Assembly (NCBI RefSeq): GCF_018998565.1
Contig: NZ_JAHNZO010000017.1
Coordinates: forward strand, 1 to 64,000
Direction: 5' to 3'
DNA length: 64,000 nt
Source of the DNA: Paenibacillus oleatilyticus
GTDB lineage: Bacteria > Bacillota > Bacilli > Paenibacillales > NBRC-103111
The position numbers and the translations under genes are program-made. This document shows positions 1 to 10,039 of the stretch, in pieces. The notes under the pieces were generated by a model. It saw nothing but the letters and a program-made list of their open reading frames with translations, searched no databases and was not told where the DNA came from. Positions within the stretch are counted from its first letter, which is position 1. Each line of letters opens with the position of its first letter.

Positions 1-48
1 ATACCATATTAACGCGGTGAATGGATAAAAAACGGAAACAAAGAAATA

Positions 49-106
49 GCCTGCTGAGGGTTTCTCAACAGGCTGACGCCAGCCTCAAAAGGCTGGCGTT
101 TTGCTT
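49..106 (+). terminator. Two adjacent terminator-like hairpins
   Basis: The first hairpin pairs AGCCTG at 49-54 with CAGGCT at 69-74 and extends through TGAG/CTCA. The second pairs ACGCCAGCC (76-84) with GGCTGGCGT (91-99) and runs into TTTGCTT. This is the shape of a rho-independent terminator for a gene lying left of the window. Confidence 0.75.
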
Positions 107-117
107 GTGTCGCTTGA

Positions 118-1248
118 ATGGCCTCATACATACTCTCGATAAAAAAGGTTCAGGAGGTGATTTCCATCCTGCAAGTCATTGGCAAGCGTAGAAAGCTTCA
201 ACTGGGACTAGGCCTTCTCGCTCTCCTCGTGATCGCGTCCCTAGTGCCGGCACGGACTCCCTTGATCCGGGACCATCATGACGACGTTGTTCCAAGCAGT
301 GTGGCCGTTCTTGAACAAGTGACGCTGGGTGGAATGGAGCAATCCATCCTTGTTCGCGGCCGCGACAAGCGGAATCCGATTCTACTGTTCTTGCACGGCG
401 GACCGGGCTATCCGCAAATTGCATATGCGCGGAAATATCAACAGGAGCTGGAAAATCAATTTACGGTAGTTAACTGGGATCAACGCGGCTCGGGGAAATC
501 GTATCGGTGGGGAATGACCGAGGACGATTTGCAGGTCGATAAGCTCGTCGAAGACACGCACGAATTAACCAACTATTTGCGTAAAACATTCAACCAACCG
601 AAAATTTTCCTTGTCGGGCATTCGTGGGGGAGCCTGCTCGGGATATGGACGGTTCAAAAATACCCGGACGATTATTATGCATACATCGGGATCGGGCAAG
701 TGGCCAATTCCCCGGAAGGCGAGAGGCTTTCTTATGAATTCGCCCTTCGCGAGGCAGAGGCCCGCAGTAACGAAGAAGCGATCCAAGCCCTGCGATCCAT
801 CGGCTCCCCTCCCTATGCAAATCCCCGCAAAGATACGACGCTGGAACGGAAGTGGGTGACCGCCTTCGGCGGCTCCGAGCGACAAATCGACTCAAATGCC
901 GATCTGATTAAAGGCATCTTGTTCTCGCCGGAATATACCCTCATGGACGGAATTCGGTTGGCCCGGGGAAACGCGTTGTCGCTTCGCGCCATCCGGCCTC
1001 AAACGGAAAATACAAATTTATTCGAAACGGTCCCGGAACTAAAGGTGCCGGTCTATCTGGCTATGGGGAGATACGACTATATGACGCCCTCGGAGGTGGC
1101 TTACCGGTATTACGAAAAGCTCCTTGCTCCGAAAAAGCAGTTCGTCTGGTTCGAGGATTCCGCACATTTCCCTCACTTTGAAGAAGCCGATAAATTTTCC
1201 CGGCTGATGGCCGATATAAAAGAAGAAACTTGGAAACCCTCCCCCTAA
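118..1248 (+). CDS. Alpha/beta hydrolase, proline iminopeptidase-like, membrane-anchored
   Basis: An alpha/beta-hydrolase of about 376 residues. The oxyanion segment HGGPGY lies near residue 93, the nucleophile elbow GHSWGS near 167-172 (Ser169), the acid Asp in GRYDYMTP near 320, and the His in DSAHFPHF near 348. HGGPG plus GxSWG is typical of proline iminopeptidase and related peptidases or esterases; the substrate cannot be told. Residues 24-45 (basic, then hydrophobic) look like a signal anchor, so the enzyme probably works outside the membrane. The start is uncertain: ATG at 118 has no ribosome-binding site, while a perfect AGGAGGTGA lies inside the frame at 152-160, so translation may begin at a rare codon such as CTG at 169. 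No operon partner is evident. Confidence 0.85.
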   Translation: MASYILSIKKVQEVISILQVIGKRRKLQLGLGLLALLVIASLVPARTPLIRDHHDDVVPSSVAVLEQVTLGGMEQSILVRGRDKRNPILLFLHGGPGYPQIAYARKYQQELENQFTVVNWDQRGSGKSYRWGMTEDDLQVDKLVEDTHELTNYLRKTFNQPKIFLVGHSWGSLLGIWTVQKYPDDYYAYIGIGQVANSPEGERLSYEFALREAEARSNEEAIQALRSIGSPPYANPRKDTTLERKWVTAFGGSERQIDSNADLIKGILFSPEYTLMDGIRLARGNALSLRAIRPQTENTNLFETVPELKVPVYLAMGRYDYMTPSEVAYRYYEKLLAPKKQFVWFEDSAHFPHFEEADKFSRLMADIKEETWKPSP

Positions 1249-1282
1249 TGATGCATTTCTCGTCTAACCTACAGCTCTTCGA

Positions 1283-2834
1283 ATGGAAAGGATGATAGGA
1301 TTGAAGCCGAATGTCGGAGATATATATTGCGTATACGTCGAACGGCTGCAGCGCTACGTCGCCTGCCAGATTACTCGAATCGAAGAGGAAAAGGCTAGGC
1401 CGCTGGCCGCCGTACTGGAGCTTGACTGGACTGGGGACAAGCTGCCCACGGAGGAAGAGCTCGACAAGATGAAGCCGCTGTACTGTGATTATTACTTCTG
1501 GAACAATCAGCTTGATCATTCCTATGTCACGGCACAGGTCCCAAAAAAATACATTTTAACGGGAAACCGGCCTCCGCTCGTCACCGAAAAAACAAACAGC
1601 TATAGCGCCAGTTGGCATATAGGCAGAAGTACGGTCAACCAATTGAAGTGGCGGAGTATTCCCGAAGATCGGCGCCGTTCGTTCAAGGAAGCGGCAAAGG
1701 ACAACACGCCGGTTGTCGTGGGGAGCGTGCAACTGGCTCGCTCGGCCAGTGCAGTCAATTCCGTCGCACTCCGGGAGTTCTCCGACTTGTCCATGCTGGA
1801 ACAGCTGCCCTGCCTGACGCGCATCGCTGCCGACCGCCCTTATGAGTCACTGCTGCCGTATGTTAACAAAAATCCGTTTATCTACGAGCTGCAGTTGGAG
1901 AACCACGGATATACGTCCATCGACCTCCGAGGTAGCAGATTAGAGCGCCTGATCCTTCAGGCAGACGGAGTGGAGGAGCTGTTTTTAAATAAAGGGCTGA
2001 CCTTTCTATCGTTAACGGGCACACCTTCGCCCAAGCTGAAAATCCACGCCGAAGACGGCGGACAATGGCTGACGGCCGCATTTACGGATAACGTGCCGCC
2101 GGTATTCGGTCTGGAACGTTTGGCGGGGCTGCACGTGACACGGGCGAAGGATCTGGATCTTGGACCGGTCGTCCGGAGCTACCCTGGGCTGAAGGAGCTG
2201 CGTTTATGGGGCAAACCCGGCAACATCGTTAATCTTCAACAACTCGAACAATTAACGAACCTTAGCGTATTCAGCACCTACGATATGTTCGGCTTCTCCG
2301 GCGAAGCATTTCCCGGTCCGGACCGGCTGCCGAACCTTACTTGGCTATGGATGACCAGCCTGCCCGCCGACGCGGCCAAATGCGATTAAAGACAAATACA
2401 AAAAAGAAGTCTCCAAAGGTCTGGACCTGTCGATCACCAAGCCGCGCAAGCCCGAATGGCTGGCCGAAAATCTCAATAATCCTTACCGCGACTGGGACGG
2501 ACGAGAGCACATCACAGCCGCCCAAGCCAAGAAAGCGATGAATCTGTACAAAAAGACACTGGCGGCCATATCGGCTTTACCGGAACAAGTCCAGGGCGGC
2601 GGCATGACGCCAGCCGAGGCGGAGTCCGCGCTGGACACTCTGGTGTCCGGTTACACCGAAGCGTTCAACAAAATGGACCGCCGCAGCGGTTTTATCGAAA
2701 CGGTGGAGCGCGAGGAAATTTATACGGTGCTGGAGGACCTGCTCGTCGGGGCACAGGAGCAATTGTCTGCTGCTGGCGTCGAAGTGGACGTGGATAAGCT
2801 GTTTGATACCTTCGATAAGCTGCGCGATTTTTAA
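1283..2834 (+). pseudogene. Leucine-rich-repeat protein gene with a +1 frameshift
   Basis: The first frame (1283-2389) encodes an N-terminal domain beginning KPNVGDIYCVYVERLQ, reminiscent of Imm26-like immunity domains, followed by irregular leucine-rich repeats around residues 190-360. It stops at TAA 2387-2389. The reading continues in the +1 frame through IKDKYKKEVSKGLDL and then the ORF ending at 2834, a helical tail of about 150 residues with good codon use. Deleting one A from the AAA at 2378-2380 restores an open frame of about 517 codons. This is either a recent inactivation or a sequence error. The likely start is TTG 1301, which is preceded by AAAGGATG at a proper distance. Function is unknown; LRR proteins with such N-termini are thought to be protein-binding or immunity factors. 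Confidence 0.7.
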
Positions 2835-2860
2835 TGTCGTTAAACTTAAACGCAATAACC

Positions 2861-2902
2861 CAAAAAAGGGAAGCCCCGCTACAGCAGCGAGCGCTTCCCT
2901 TG
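2861..2902 (-). terminator. Terminator after the GH20 gene
   Basis: GGGAAGC (2868-2874) pairs with GCTTCCC (2893-2899), with an inner CGCT/AGCG pair. A run of six A at 2862-2867 gives a U tract for minus-strand transcription, so it ends the hexosaminidase transcript. It may also act weakly on the plus-strand LRR gene. Confidence 0.8.
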
Positions 2903-2913
2903 CTTCATTCCGT

Positions 2914-4824
2914 TTAAAAAGGATTCATCACGTGGAAAAAGACATTCGGCGACGCCATCCGGTAATAATAGCTGCACCAGCCCACGCCACGGTTGTTGAA
3001 CCGGTTGGACGAGCTGTATACGAGCCGCTCCTGCTCCAGTTCTTCGATCTGCCAGATCCGGCCTTCCACATAATCGAGCAGCCTTAGCGAAGCCGTGTCC
3101 AGCCGATTGGCGACTCCGCCGTAGCGGATATCGATGACTTCCCAGCCGAACGGCTTGAACATCCGCAGCCACTGGGCGCGATGGGTGGCCCGCAGCTCCC
3201 GTACCGCTTCCGCAATCTCCGGCAGCACTTCCGTCGCAATGCGCCGCAGCGTCCCCGTATCCTTGGCGTCGTACGCCCGCTTGAGCTCGATGCCGATCTC
3301 GCTCTTCCGCTTCAGCACGCCGCACAGCTTCTCCGGCACCTCGAACAAGTAATCCAGCTCGGCTTCCTTGACACGCCGGCTGCGGATGTCCTGCTCCACC
3401 TTCGCATAATGCGCGGACAGTTCCAGTCCTTCGATCTGCTTGTCGAACAATCCGAGCAGCACGTCCTGGTACAGCAAAAACTTCGAAGGATTGCTCTGCA
3501 TCCGGTTGTTCGGCTCGGAGCCAGGCACCTCGTCCAAATCCTTGAACGTCAGGAAGGCGTCGGCCTCGATGCCGGTGCAGAACTTGACCCGCTCCGCCAG
3601 CTTCGCCTGATCCGGCTTCGCTTCCGAATATGCGTGCTCCGCGTAGAGCTGCAGGCCGAGCAGCGCCGCAAAAGGATTGCTCTCCATGCCGTCGTCGCCC
3701 CACATGGTCGCGTATACCTCGCGGATGCCTTCTCTTTTGCACACTTGCAGAGCGGCGTCGGAGGCGTTCAGCGACAGGCCGTAGTTGACCCCGAACGTGT
3801 TAAACACCCAGACGGCGCCGGCAAATACCAGATTGCAGCCGAGCGGGCGGTGCTTGGCGATGAGGTTCTCATAGTCCTCCTGCTCCATGTGGTTATAATC
3901 CCAATAGACCATGTCCACATCTTTTGGAATGCGGCGCGCCATTTCCTCCGGAATTTGCGTATCCTTGTCATAGTAATCGCTGCCGTTCTGCGAAGCGAGC
4001 TTCAGGAACATATCGCTCCACATCATCGCCTTCAAGCCGCGTCGGCGCGTCATGTCCAGCACTTTGTCGAGATGCGCCATCATAATCTCGAACCGGCTCG
4101 TGTAGCCGTTGCGGTCCAAATATTTGCCGCGGCCGAGCTCTTCCGCCTCGTCCATGCCGATGTGGATTTTGCGGCTGCGGAACGGAGCGCTGGCGGCCTC
4201 GATCATATTTTCGACCAAACGGTCCGTCCGCTCGTCCCCGACCAGCAGCGCGCCTTTCGTATCCTTGTAGTGCTTCACCGGCTCCCACTTCAAGAACTCT
4301 TCCAGATGCGCCAAGGTCTGGATGCTCGGGAACGCCTCGATGCCGAATTGGTCGGCGTAGTCGTCAATTTCCTTCAGCTCCGCTTGTGTGTACCGGCCGC
4401 GCATATAGCCGAAATAAGGCTCATCGCCAATTTCGTATGTATCCTCCAAATACAGCATGACGCTGTTTAATCCCATTAAAGCCATCTTGCGAAGCATGAA
4501 TTTGAAGCTCTCGAGCGTCAATACCGCATTGCGGGACAAATCGAACATCGGCCCGATCGTGTCGAACTGCTGCTGCTCCCGAAGATGAAACGGCTCTCCA
4601 TGGAGACCGTACTGCACAAGAAGCCCAAGCCCGCGAAAGAACTGATGCTTTTGACCGTAGCGAATATAGGCTTTACCCTGCTCCATGCCGACTTCCAGTT
4701 CACCGGACGACGGCTCGACCCGGACGACGATGCCGTCTTCCGCCTCGGTGATCCGAAGCTCCTGCGACAGTTCGCGAATTCCCGGCAATAAAACGTTTAA
4801 ATTCCCTTCAAACCGCAGCTTCAT
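2914..4824 (-). CDS. GH20 beta-N-acetylhexosaminidase (GH20C type)
   Basis: A glycoside hydrolase family 20 enzyme of 636 residues, the usual length of the cytoplasmic GH20C exo-hexosaminidases. It removes terminal GlcNAc or GalNAc from oligosaccharides by substrate-assisted catalysis. The catalytic Asp-Glu pair is in IHIGMDEAEELG (about Asp225-Glu226). An N-terminal alpha/beta domain occupies residues 1-90; the barrel begins at GPMFDLSRNAV. No signal peptide is seen, so it should act on imported chito- or glycan-oligosaccharides, which fits the chitinase at 22 kb. The ATG at 4824 is preferred over the upstream in-frame TTG at 4848 because AAGGAGAGG lies 9 bases before it. It follows the 3-hydroxyacyl-CoA dehydrogenase gene on the same strand but is probably functionally unrelated. 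Confidence 0.9.
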   Translation of the reverse strand: MKLRFEGNLNVLLPGIRELSQELRITEAEDGIVVRVEPSSGELEVGMEQGKAYIRYGQKHQFFRGLGLLVQYGLHGEPFHLREQQQFDTIGPMFDLSRNAVLTLESFKFMLRKMALMGLNSVMLYLEDTYEIGDEPYFGYMRGRYTQAELKEIDDYADQFGIEAFPSIQTLAHLEEFLKWEPVKHYKDTKGALLVGDERTDRLVENMIEAASAPFRSRKIHIGMDEAEELGRGKYLDRNGYTSRFEIMMAHLDKVLDMTRRRGLKAMMWSDMFLKLASQNGSDYYDKDTQIPEEMARRIPKDVDMVYWDYNHMEQEDYENLIAKHRPLGCNLVFAGAVWVFNTFGVNYGLSLNASDAALQVCKREGIREVYATMWGDDGMESNPFAALLGLQLYAEHAYSEAKPDQAKLAERVKFCTGIEADAFLTFKDLDEVPGSEPNNRMQSNPSKFLLYQDVLLGLFDKQIEGLELSAHYAKVEQDIRSRRVKEAELDYLFEVPEKLCGVLKRKSEIGIELKRAYDAKDTGTLRRIATEVLPEIAEAVRELRATHRAQWLRMFKPFGWEVIDIRYGGVANRLDTASLRLLDYVEGRIWQIEELEQERLVYSSSNRFNNRGVGWCSYYYRMASPNVFFHVMNPF

Positions 4825-4898
4825 CTCCTGCTTCCTCTCCTTGGTCAAGTATTCTATCTGCCTCTATTATAAGAGAAAGCTGCGGTTTAGGGAATGCG

Positions 4899-5759
4899 TT
4901 ACAAGGATGAATCGTAGGTATAAAAGCCTTTGCCCGTTTTGCGGCCGAGCCGGCCGGCTTTGACGTATTTGCGCAGCAAGGGGCATGGACGGTATTTGCC
5001 GTCTCCGAAGCCGTCGTGAAGGATCTCCATAATGGACAGGCACGTGTCCAGCCCGATAAAATCGGCCAGCTCCAACGGTCCCATCGGATGGTTCATTCCC
5101 AGCTTCATCACCTTGTCCACCGCCTCCGGAGCCGCAACGCCTTCGTAGACGGTATAAATCGCCTCGTTGATCATCGGCATCAGGACGCGGTTTGATACGA
5201 AGCCGGGAAAATCGTTCACCTCAACGGGCGTCTTCCCCATGCGCTCCGCCAAATCGCGGATGTGCCCGAATACCTCGTCGGAGGTCTCCAGACCCCGGAT
5301 GATCTCAACCAGCGGCATCACCGGAACCGGATTCATGAAATGCATGCCGATCACCTGCGAAGGCCGTCCCGTTACGGCGGCGATCTCCGTGATCGGGAGC
5401 GAGGACGTATTGGTAGCAAGGATCGTATGCGGCCGGCACAGGTCGTCCAATCGCTTGAAGAGCGTCGTTTTGTGCTCCATGCTTTCAATAATCGCTTCAA
5501 TGACCAGGTCGGCCTCAGCCGCTCGGTCCAGCTGGGCACAAGGAAGAATCCGCGCCATAATGCTTATTTTCTCTTCCTCGGCAAGCTTTCCTTTCTCTAC
5601 GCTCCGGCCAAGACTTTTCGTCAGCCGGGCGATGCCCTGATGAAGGGACACTTCGGCAATATCGTGCAGCAGAACGTTCAAGCCCGACGCTGCAGCAACC
5701 TGGGCAATGCCGCTGCCCATCTGTCCTGCGCCAATAACCATAACCGTCTGGATAGCCAT
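4899..5759 (-). CDS. hbd: 3-hydroxybutyryl-CoA dehydrogenase
   Basis: An NAD(P)-dependent 3-hydroxyacyl-CoA dehydrogenase of 286 residues, the normal length. The Rossmann motif [11 protein letters not shown] is near residue 9, the conserved NTSSLPIT segment near 115, and the catalytic His in [17 protein letters not shown] near 138. The C-terminal dimerisation domain carries [19 protein letters not shown]. It oxidises 3-hydroxyacyl-CoA to 3-ketoacyl-CoA. ATG 5759 follows GGAGGTGGG with 8 bases of spacing. It sits downstream of icmF on the same strand, 200 bp apart, within the acyl-CoA degradation cluster whose thiolase and dehydrogenases lie at 10-13.6 kb. Confidence 0.93.
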   Translation of the reverse strand: MAIQTVMVIGAGQMGSGIAQVAAASGLNVLLHDIAEVSLHQGIARLTKSLGRSVEKGKLAEEEKISIMARILPCAQLDRAAEADLVIEAIIESMEHKTTLFKRLDDLCRPHTILATNTSSLPITEIAAVTGRPSQVIGMHFMNPVPVMPLVEIIRGLETSDEVFGHIRDLAERMGKTPVEVNDFPGFVSNRVLMPMINEAIYTVYEGVAAPEAVDKVMKLGMNHPMGPLELADFIGLDTCLSIMEILHDGFGDGKYRPCPLLRKYVKAGRLGRKTGKGFYTYDSSL

Positions 5760-5960
5760 GTTACCCACCTCCGATCCTTCTATTTGAAGAGTAATATATT
5801 TCCATTATATATGATTTATGTCATTCAATAAATCAGACTTTCCGAACCGATCGCGTCAGTCCCTTCGTTGTGCTGGGGCGAATCGATTATCTTTGGTTGA
5901 ACGCGTAGCTTGTCACCGCTTCGCCTCGCGGGTTACGGCCCGTACCTCCGCCCGAGGCGA

Positions 5961-8900
5961 TCACATATTCCGGCGGTACTGCCCGCCGACTTGATAAAGC
6001 GCATGCGTAATTTGGCCCAAGCTGGCAGCCTTGACGGTTTCCATCAGCTCGGCAAAAATGTTGCCCCCGTCCAAAGCTGTCTGCTGAAGCCTCGCCAAGG
6101 CGGCCGGAGCCTCTTCTCGATGCTTCGCTTGAAACGCTCGCAGATTGGCGATCTGCTGCTCCTTCTCCTCCGTCGTGGCGCGGGCCATCGGAATCGGCAG
6201 ATCTTCCGTCGGCGGGTTCGGGTTCTGGAAGGTGTTCACGCCGATGATCGGGAGCTCGCCGTTGTGCTTTTTCGTCTCGTACAGAAGCGACTCATCCTGG
6301 ATTTTCCCGCGCTGGTACTGCGATTCCATCGCCCCGAGCACGCCGCCACGATCGCTGATTCGCTCCAGCTCAAGCAGGACGGCTTCCTCCACCAGGTCCG
6401 TCAGCTCTTCGATCACGAAGGAGCCTTGGAGCATATTTTCGCTTTTGGCGAGTCCGAGCTCTTTCGTGATGATCAACTGAATAGCCATGGCCCGGCGCAC
6501 CGAATCCTCCGTCGGCGTCGTGATCGCCTCGTCGTAGGAGTTCGTATGCAGCGAATTGCAGTTGTCCATGATCGCGAGCAGCGCCTGCAGGGTCGTGCGG
6601 ATATCGTTAAAATCGATTTCCTGCGCATGCAGCGACCGGCCCGAGGTTTGGACGTGATACTTCAGCTTCTGGCTGCGCTCGTTCGCCTTGTATTTCTCCC
6701 GCATCGCCGTGGCCCAGATCCGCCTGGCCACCCGGCCGATCACGGTATATTCGGGATCGAGCCCGTTGCTGAAAAAGAACGACAGGTTCGGCGCAAAATC
6801 GTCGATGTGCATGCCCCGGGACAAGTAGTATTCGACATACGTGAAGCCGTTCGCCAAGGTGAAGGCGAGCTGCGAGATCGGATTCGCCCCGGCCTCCGCA
6901 ATATGGTAGCCGGAGATCGACACGGAGTAGTAGTTCCGCACTTCGTGATCGATAAAATATTGCTGGATATCGCCCATCATCCGCAGCGCAAATTCGGTGG
7001 AAAAGATGCACGTATTCTGCCCCTGGTCCTCCTTCAAAATGTCCGCCTGCACGGTTCCGCGAACCTGCTTCAGCGCTTCCTTGGCGAGCTGCGATCTTTC
7101 CTCGTCGGAGGGCTCTCTCCCTTGCTCCTGGCGGAATTTGTCCACCCGTCCGTCGATCGCCGTATTCATGAACATCGCCAGAATGATGGCCGCAGGACCG
7201 TTGATCGTCATCGAGACCGAGGTCAGCGGATGACACAAATCGAAGCCGGCGTACAGCTTTTTCATATCGTCCAAGGTGCAGATGCTGACGCCGCTCTCCC
7301 CGATTTTGCCATAGATATCGGGCCGGTAATCGGGGTCTTCGCCGTACAGCGTGACCGAATCGAAGGCGGTGCTAAGCCGTTTGGCCGGATCGTTCTTCGA
7401 CAAATAATGAAACCGCAGATTCGTCCGCTCCGGGGTTCCCTCGCCTGCGAATTGACGCTTGGGGTCCTCCTCCGTCCGTTTAAAAGGAAACACGCCGGCC
7501 GTATAAGGGAACGTTCCCGGCACATTCTCGCGGTACAGCCAGCTTACCAGATCGCCCCAGTCATGGAAGCCGGGCAGGCATACCTTGGGAATCTTCAGCC
7601 CGGACAAGCTGGTGGTCGCCAGCTCGGTGACGATCTCTTTGTCCCGGACCTTGGTGACCAGTTGCGTCCCGGCATAGCGAGAGCGCATCTCCGGCCAGCG
7701 GGCCAGGAGAGTCCGGGTCTCCGGATGCAGGCGCTGCTCGTACTTCTCTTTCAGCTCCTGCAGCATGACGACGCTGTCCTCCGGCGCATGCTCCCGCTTC
7801 AGCGCTTGCATCGTGCCTTCGATTTGGTAGCAGGCGCGCGCAAATTCCGCTTCCTTGTCGACGAAAGCCTTGTAGCTGCGGACGGTCTGCACGATCTCTC
7901 CCAAGTACCGGATCCGGTCTCCGGGAATGATGACCTGCTTCTTGAAGCTTTTCTCCGTCGAGAAATCCGGAGCCGGCCAGCCACCGCCGCATTTGCGGTT
8001 CATCTCGGAGATCAGCGCCGTAAACAGCCTGTTGGCCCCGGCATCGTTAAACTGGCTCGCGATCGTCCCGTACACCGGCATCGCGTCGTAAGGCTGCTCG
8101 AACCATCCGCGGCTTCGCTGCACCTGCTTTTTCACCTCGCGCAGCGCGTCCTCCGAGCCCCTTCGTTCAAACTTGTTGATCGCGATCAAATCGGCGTAGT
8201 CGAGCATCTCGATTTTCTCCAGCTGCGAGGGCGCGCCGAATTCGCTGGTCATGACATACAGCGTCACATCGGAGATTTCCGTAATTTGGTGATCCCCCTG
8301 CCCGATCCCGCTTGTTTCGACCAGAATCCAGTCAAAGCCCGCCGCCTTGACCACCGCCAACGCCTCGCGAATCGCCTGCGACAGCTCCTTGCCCGAATTG
8401 CGCGTCGCCAGGCTCCGCATATAGACCCGGTCCGAATGCACCGCATTCATGCGGATGCGGTCGCCCAACAATGCGCCGCCTGTCCGCTGCTTGGTCGGGT
8501 CGATGGACAGGATGGCGACGCTCTTGTCGGGATAATGCCGCAGGAAACGGCGGACCAGTTCGTCCGTGAGCGAGCTTTTTCCCGCGCCGCCCGTACCGGT
8601 GATGCCGACGACAGGAGCGTCGGACGGCCATTCCTTCATTTGCTCGAACGCGGCATACAGCTCCGGGCTGGAAGAACAGGACTCGCCGTTCAAGCTCTCG
8701 GCGGCCGTGATGCTTTGCGCGATCGCGCGGTGATTCCCCCGCTTCAGTTCCTCCAGATCGGGCACATAGCCCGTAACCGTCGAAAAATCGCATTCCTCCA
8801 GCATGACATTGATCATGCCTTGCAGCCCCAGCTTTCTTCCGTCCTCCGGCGAGAAAATGCGGGCCACGCCATAGTCGTGCAGCCGCTTCATTTCCGAAGG

Positions 8901-9218
8901 AATGATGACGCCGCCCCCGCCTCCATATACGCGGATATGGCTTGCGCCTCTCTCCTTCAACAGATCGATCACGTATTGAAAATATTCGACGTGCCCGCCT
9001 TGGTAGGAGGAAATGGCGATGCCCTGCACGTCCTCCTGAATCGCCGCTTGCACAACCTCGTTCACGGACCGGTTGTGGCCCAGATGAATGACCTCCGCTC
9101 CGCTGGCCTGCAATATCCGGCGCATCACGTTGATTGAGACGTCATGACCGTCAAACAAAGCGGAAGCGGTAACAAACCTGGCCTTGTGCTTTGTTCGATA
9201 CATTCGTGCAGTTTCCAA
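5961..9218 (-). CDS. icmF: Fused isobutyryl-CoA mutase (IcmF)
   Basis: One polypeptide of 1085 residues. It carries an N-terminal cobalamin-binding domain (residues 10-140, lower-ligand His in DGHDVSIN at His25), a MeaB-like G3E GTPase chaperone (Walker A GTGGAGKS at 208-215, NKFERRG near 345), and a C-terminal methylmalonyl-CoA-mutase-type barrel. IcmF enzymes interconvert isobutyryl-CoA and n-butyryl-CoA, and some also use isovaleryl- or pivalyl-CoA; the G domain gates cofactor loading. The start is TTG 9218: GAGGAGAG stands 6 bases upstream, whereas the first ATG is too far away. With the neighbouring dehydrogenases, thiolase and hydroxyacyl-CoA dehydrogenase it would feed branched short-chain acyl-CoA into beta-oxidation. 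Confidence 0.95.
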   Translation of the reverse strand: METARMYRTKHKARFVTASALFDGHDVSINVMRRILQASGAEVIHLGHNRSVNEVVQAAIQEDVQGIAISSYQGGHVEYFQYVIDLLKERGASHIRVYGGGGGVIIPSEMKRLHDYGVARIFSPEDGRKLGLQGMINVMLEECDFSTVTGYVPDLEELKRGNHRAIAQSITAAESLNGESCSSSPELYAAFEQMKEWPSDAPVVGITGTGGAGKSSLTDELVRRFLRHYPDKSVAILSIDPTKQRTGGALLGDRIRMNAVHSDRVYMRSLATRNSGKELSQAIREALAVVKAAGFDWILVETSGIGQGDHQITEISDVTLYVMTSEFGAPSQLEKIEMLDYADLIAINKFERRGSEDALREVKKQVQRSRGWFEQPYDAMPVYGTIASQFNDAGANRLFTALISEMNRKCGGGWPAPDFSTEKSFKKQVIIPGDRIRYLGEIVQTVRSYKAFVDKEAEFARACYQIEGTMQALKREHAPEDSVVMLQELKEKYEQRLHPETRTLLARWPEMRSRYAGTQLVTKVRDKEIVTELATTSLSGLKIPKVCLPGFHDWGDLVSWLYRENVPGTFPYTAGVFPFKRTEEDPKRQFAGEGTPERTNLRFHYLSKNDPAKRLSTAFDSVTLYGEDPDYRPDIYGKIGESGVSICTLDDMKKLYAGFDLCHPLTSVSMTINGPAAIILAMFMNTAIDGRVDKFRQEQGREPSDEERSQLAKEALKQVRGTVQADILKEDQGQNTCIFSTEFALRMMGDIQQYFIDHEVRNYYSVSISGYHIAEAGANPISQLAFTLANGFTYVEYYLSRGMHIDDFAPNLSFFFSNGLDPEYTVIGRVARRIWATAMREKYKANERSQKLKYHVQTSGRSLHAQEIDFNDIRTTLQALLAIMDNCNSLHTNSYDEAITTPTEDSVRRAMAIQLIITKELGLAKSENMLQGSFVIEELTDLVEEAVLLELERISDRGGVLGAMESQYQRGKIQDESLLYETKKHNGELPIIGVNTFQNPNPPTEDLPIPMARATTEEKEQQIANLRAFQAKHREEAPAALARLQQTALDGGNIFAELMETVKAASLGQITHALYQVGGQYRRNM

Positions 9219-9359
9219 ACAAATCTCTCCTCATAGCGAAAAATCGAAGCATACAAGTGGAAAACGAATCCGGATGCATACATAACCAAGATGTAGGCAG
9301 CATGCGCCCCTTCCGCTCCAGAACGATCAAAACTCTCTGATTGTTTTTACCTATAAAAA

Positions 9360-9374
9360 TTATTTTCATTATAT
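9360..9374 (+). promoter_or_regulatory. PerR/Fur-like box upstream of glutathione peroxidase
   Basis: TTATTTTCATTATAT matches 11 of the 14 specified bases of the Bacillus Per box (TTATAAT-N-ATTATAA). It lies 73 bases before the peroxidase start, in the divergent gap with icmF. Peroxide control of that gene would make sense, but AT-rich gaps give such matches by chance. Confidence 0.35.
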
Positions 9375-9446
9375 ATTAGACCAATAGAATTAATTGCTAT
9401 ATCATGAATTCATCCTAAATACCGTAATTAAAGGAGGAACGATCCA

Positions 9447-10007
9447 ATGTCTGTTTATGATTTCAAGGTAAACTCAATGGATGGCAAGCCAGTTGATTTG
9501 TCTATTTACCGTGGAAAAGTTCTCCTTATTGTCAACACGGCGAGCAAGTGCAGTTATTCCCGGCAATTCGCGGGTCTTCAAGAACTTTACGAAAGCTACC
9601 ATCAAGAAGGGTTCGAAATTCTCGGATTTCCTTGAAACCAATTCAACGACAAAGAGCCCGGCAGCAGCTCGGAAATAAAAGAATACTGCGAAAGCAGCTT
9701 TGGAGTGACGTTTCCTTTGTTTGAAAAAATAGAAGTCAGAGGGCCGTCCGCGCATCCTTTATTTGAATATCTGACGCAGCAAGCCCCTTTTCAAGGCTTC
9801 GATATCCATACCCCGAACGGCCAGTGGATGCAGGATTTTGTGCAGCAAAAGTATCCGGAAATCTACGCCGGCGACGGCATCAAGTGGAATTTCTCGAAGT
9901 TTCTGATCGACCGTAACGGTCATATCTACGCCAGATACGAAACGACGACGGAACCGTCCGAAATCGAATCCGTTGTTCAATCCCTGCTTTCGGCAGAGCC
10001 GGTCTAG
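9447..10007 (+). pseudogene. Glutathione peroxidase gene with in-frame TGA
   Basis: The frame encodes a BsaA/BtuE-type glutathione (thioredoxin) peroxidase of about 186 codons, full length for the family. The peroxidatic site NTASKCSYS is near residue 36; the usual Gly after the Cys is Ser. The conserved segment FPCNQF reads FP-TGA-NQF, with the stop at 9633-9635 exactly on the conserved Cys codon. The frame then continues intact through EPGSSSEIKEYCESSFG (candidate resolving Cys) and WNFSKFLIDRNG. A strong AAAGGAGG precedes ATG 9447. TGC or TGT to TGA is a one-base change, so recent nonsense mutation, sequence error and UGA recoding are all open. If translated, it reduces peroxides. It lies divergent from icmF and convergent with the acyl-CoA dehydrogenase. 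Confidence 0.85.
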
Positions 10008-10039
10008 GAACTTTATTTTTACCAGACAACTTCCGCCGC

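Noticed and set aside
3181..4470. A 429-codon open frame opposite the GH20 gene
   Set aside because: Same kind of antisense shadow; composition is that of a complement of a coding strand, no domain seen.
5910..9137. A 1075-codon open frame on the plus strand opposite icmF
   Set aside because: It mirrors icmF exactly, is extremely Arg/His/Leu-rich, has no ribosome-binding site and no recognisable domain: an antisense shadow of a GC-rich gene.
9636..9690. A bacterial SECIS element after the peroxidase TGA
   Set aside because: Only a weak four-base stem is visible and the position is not the usual selenocysteine site.
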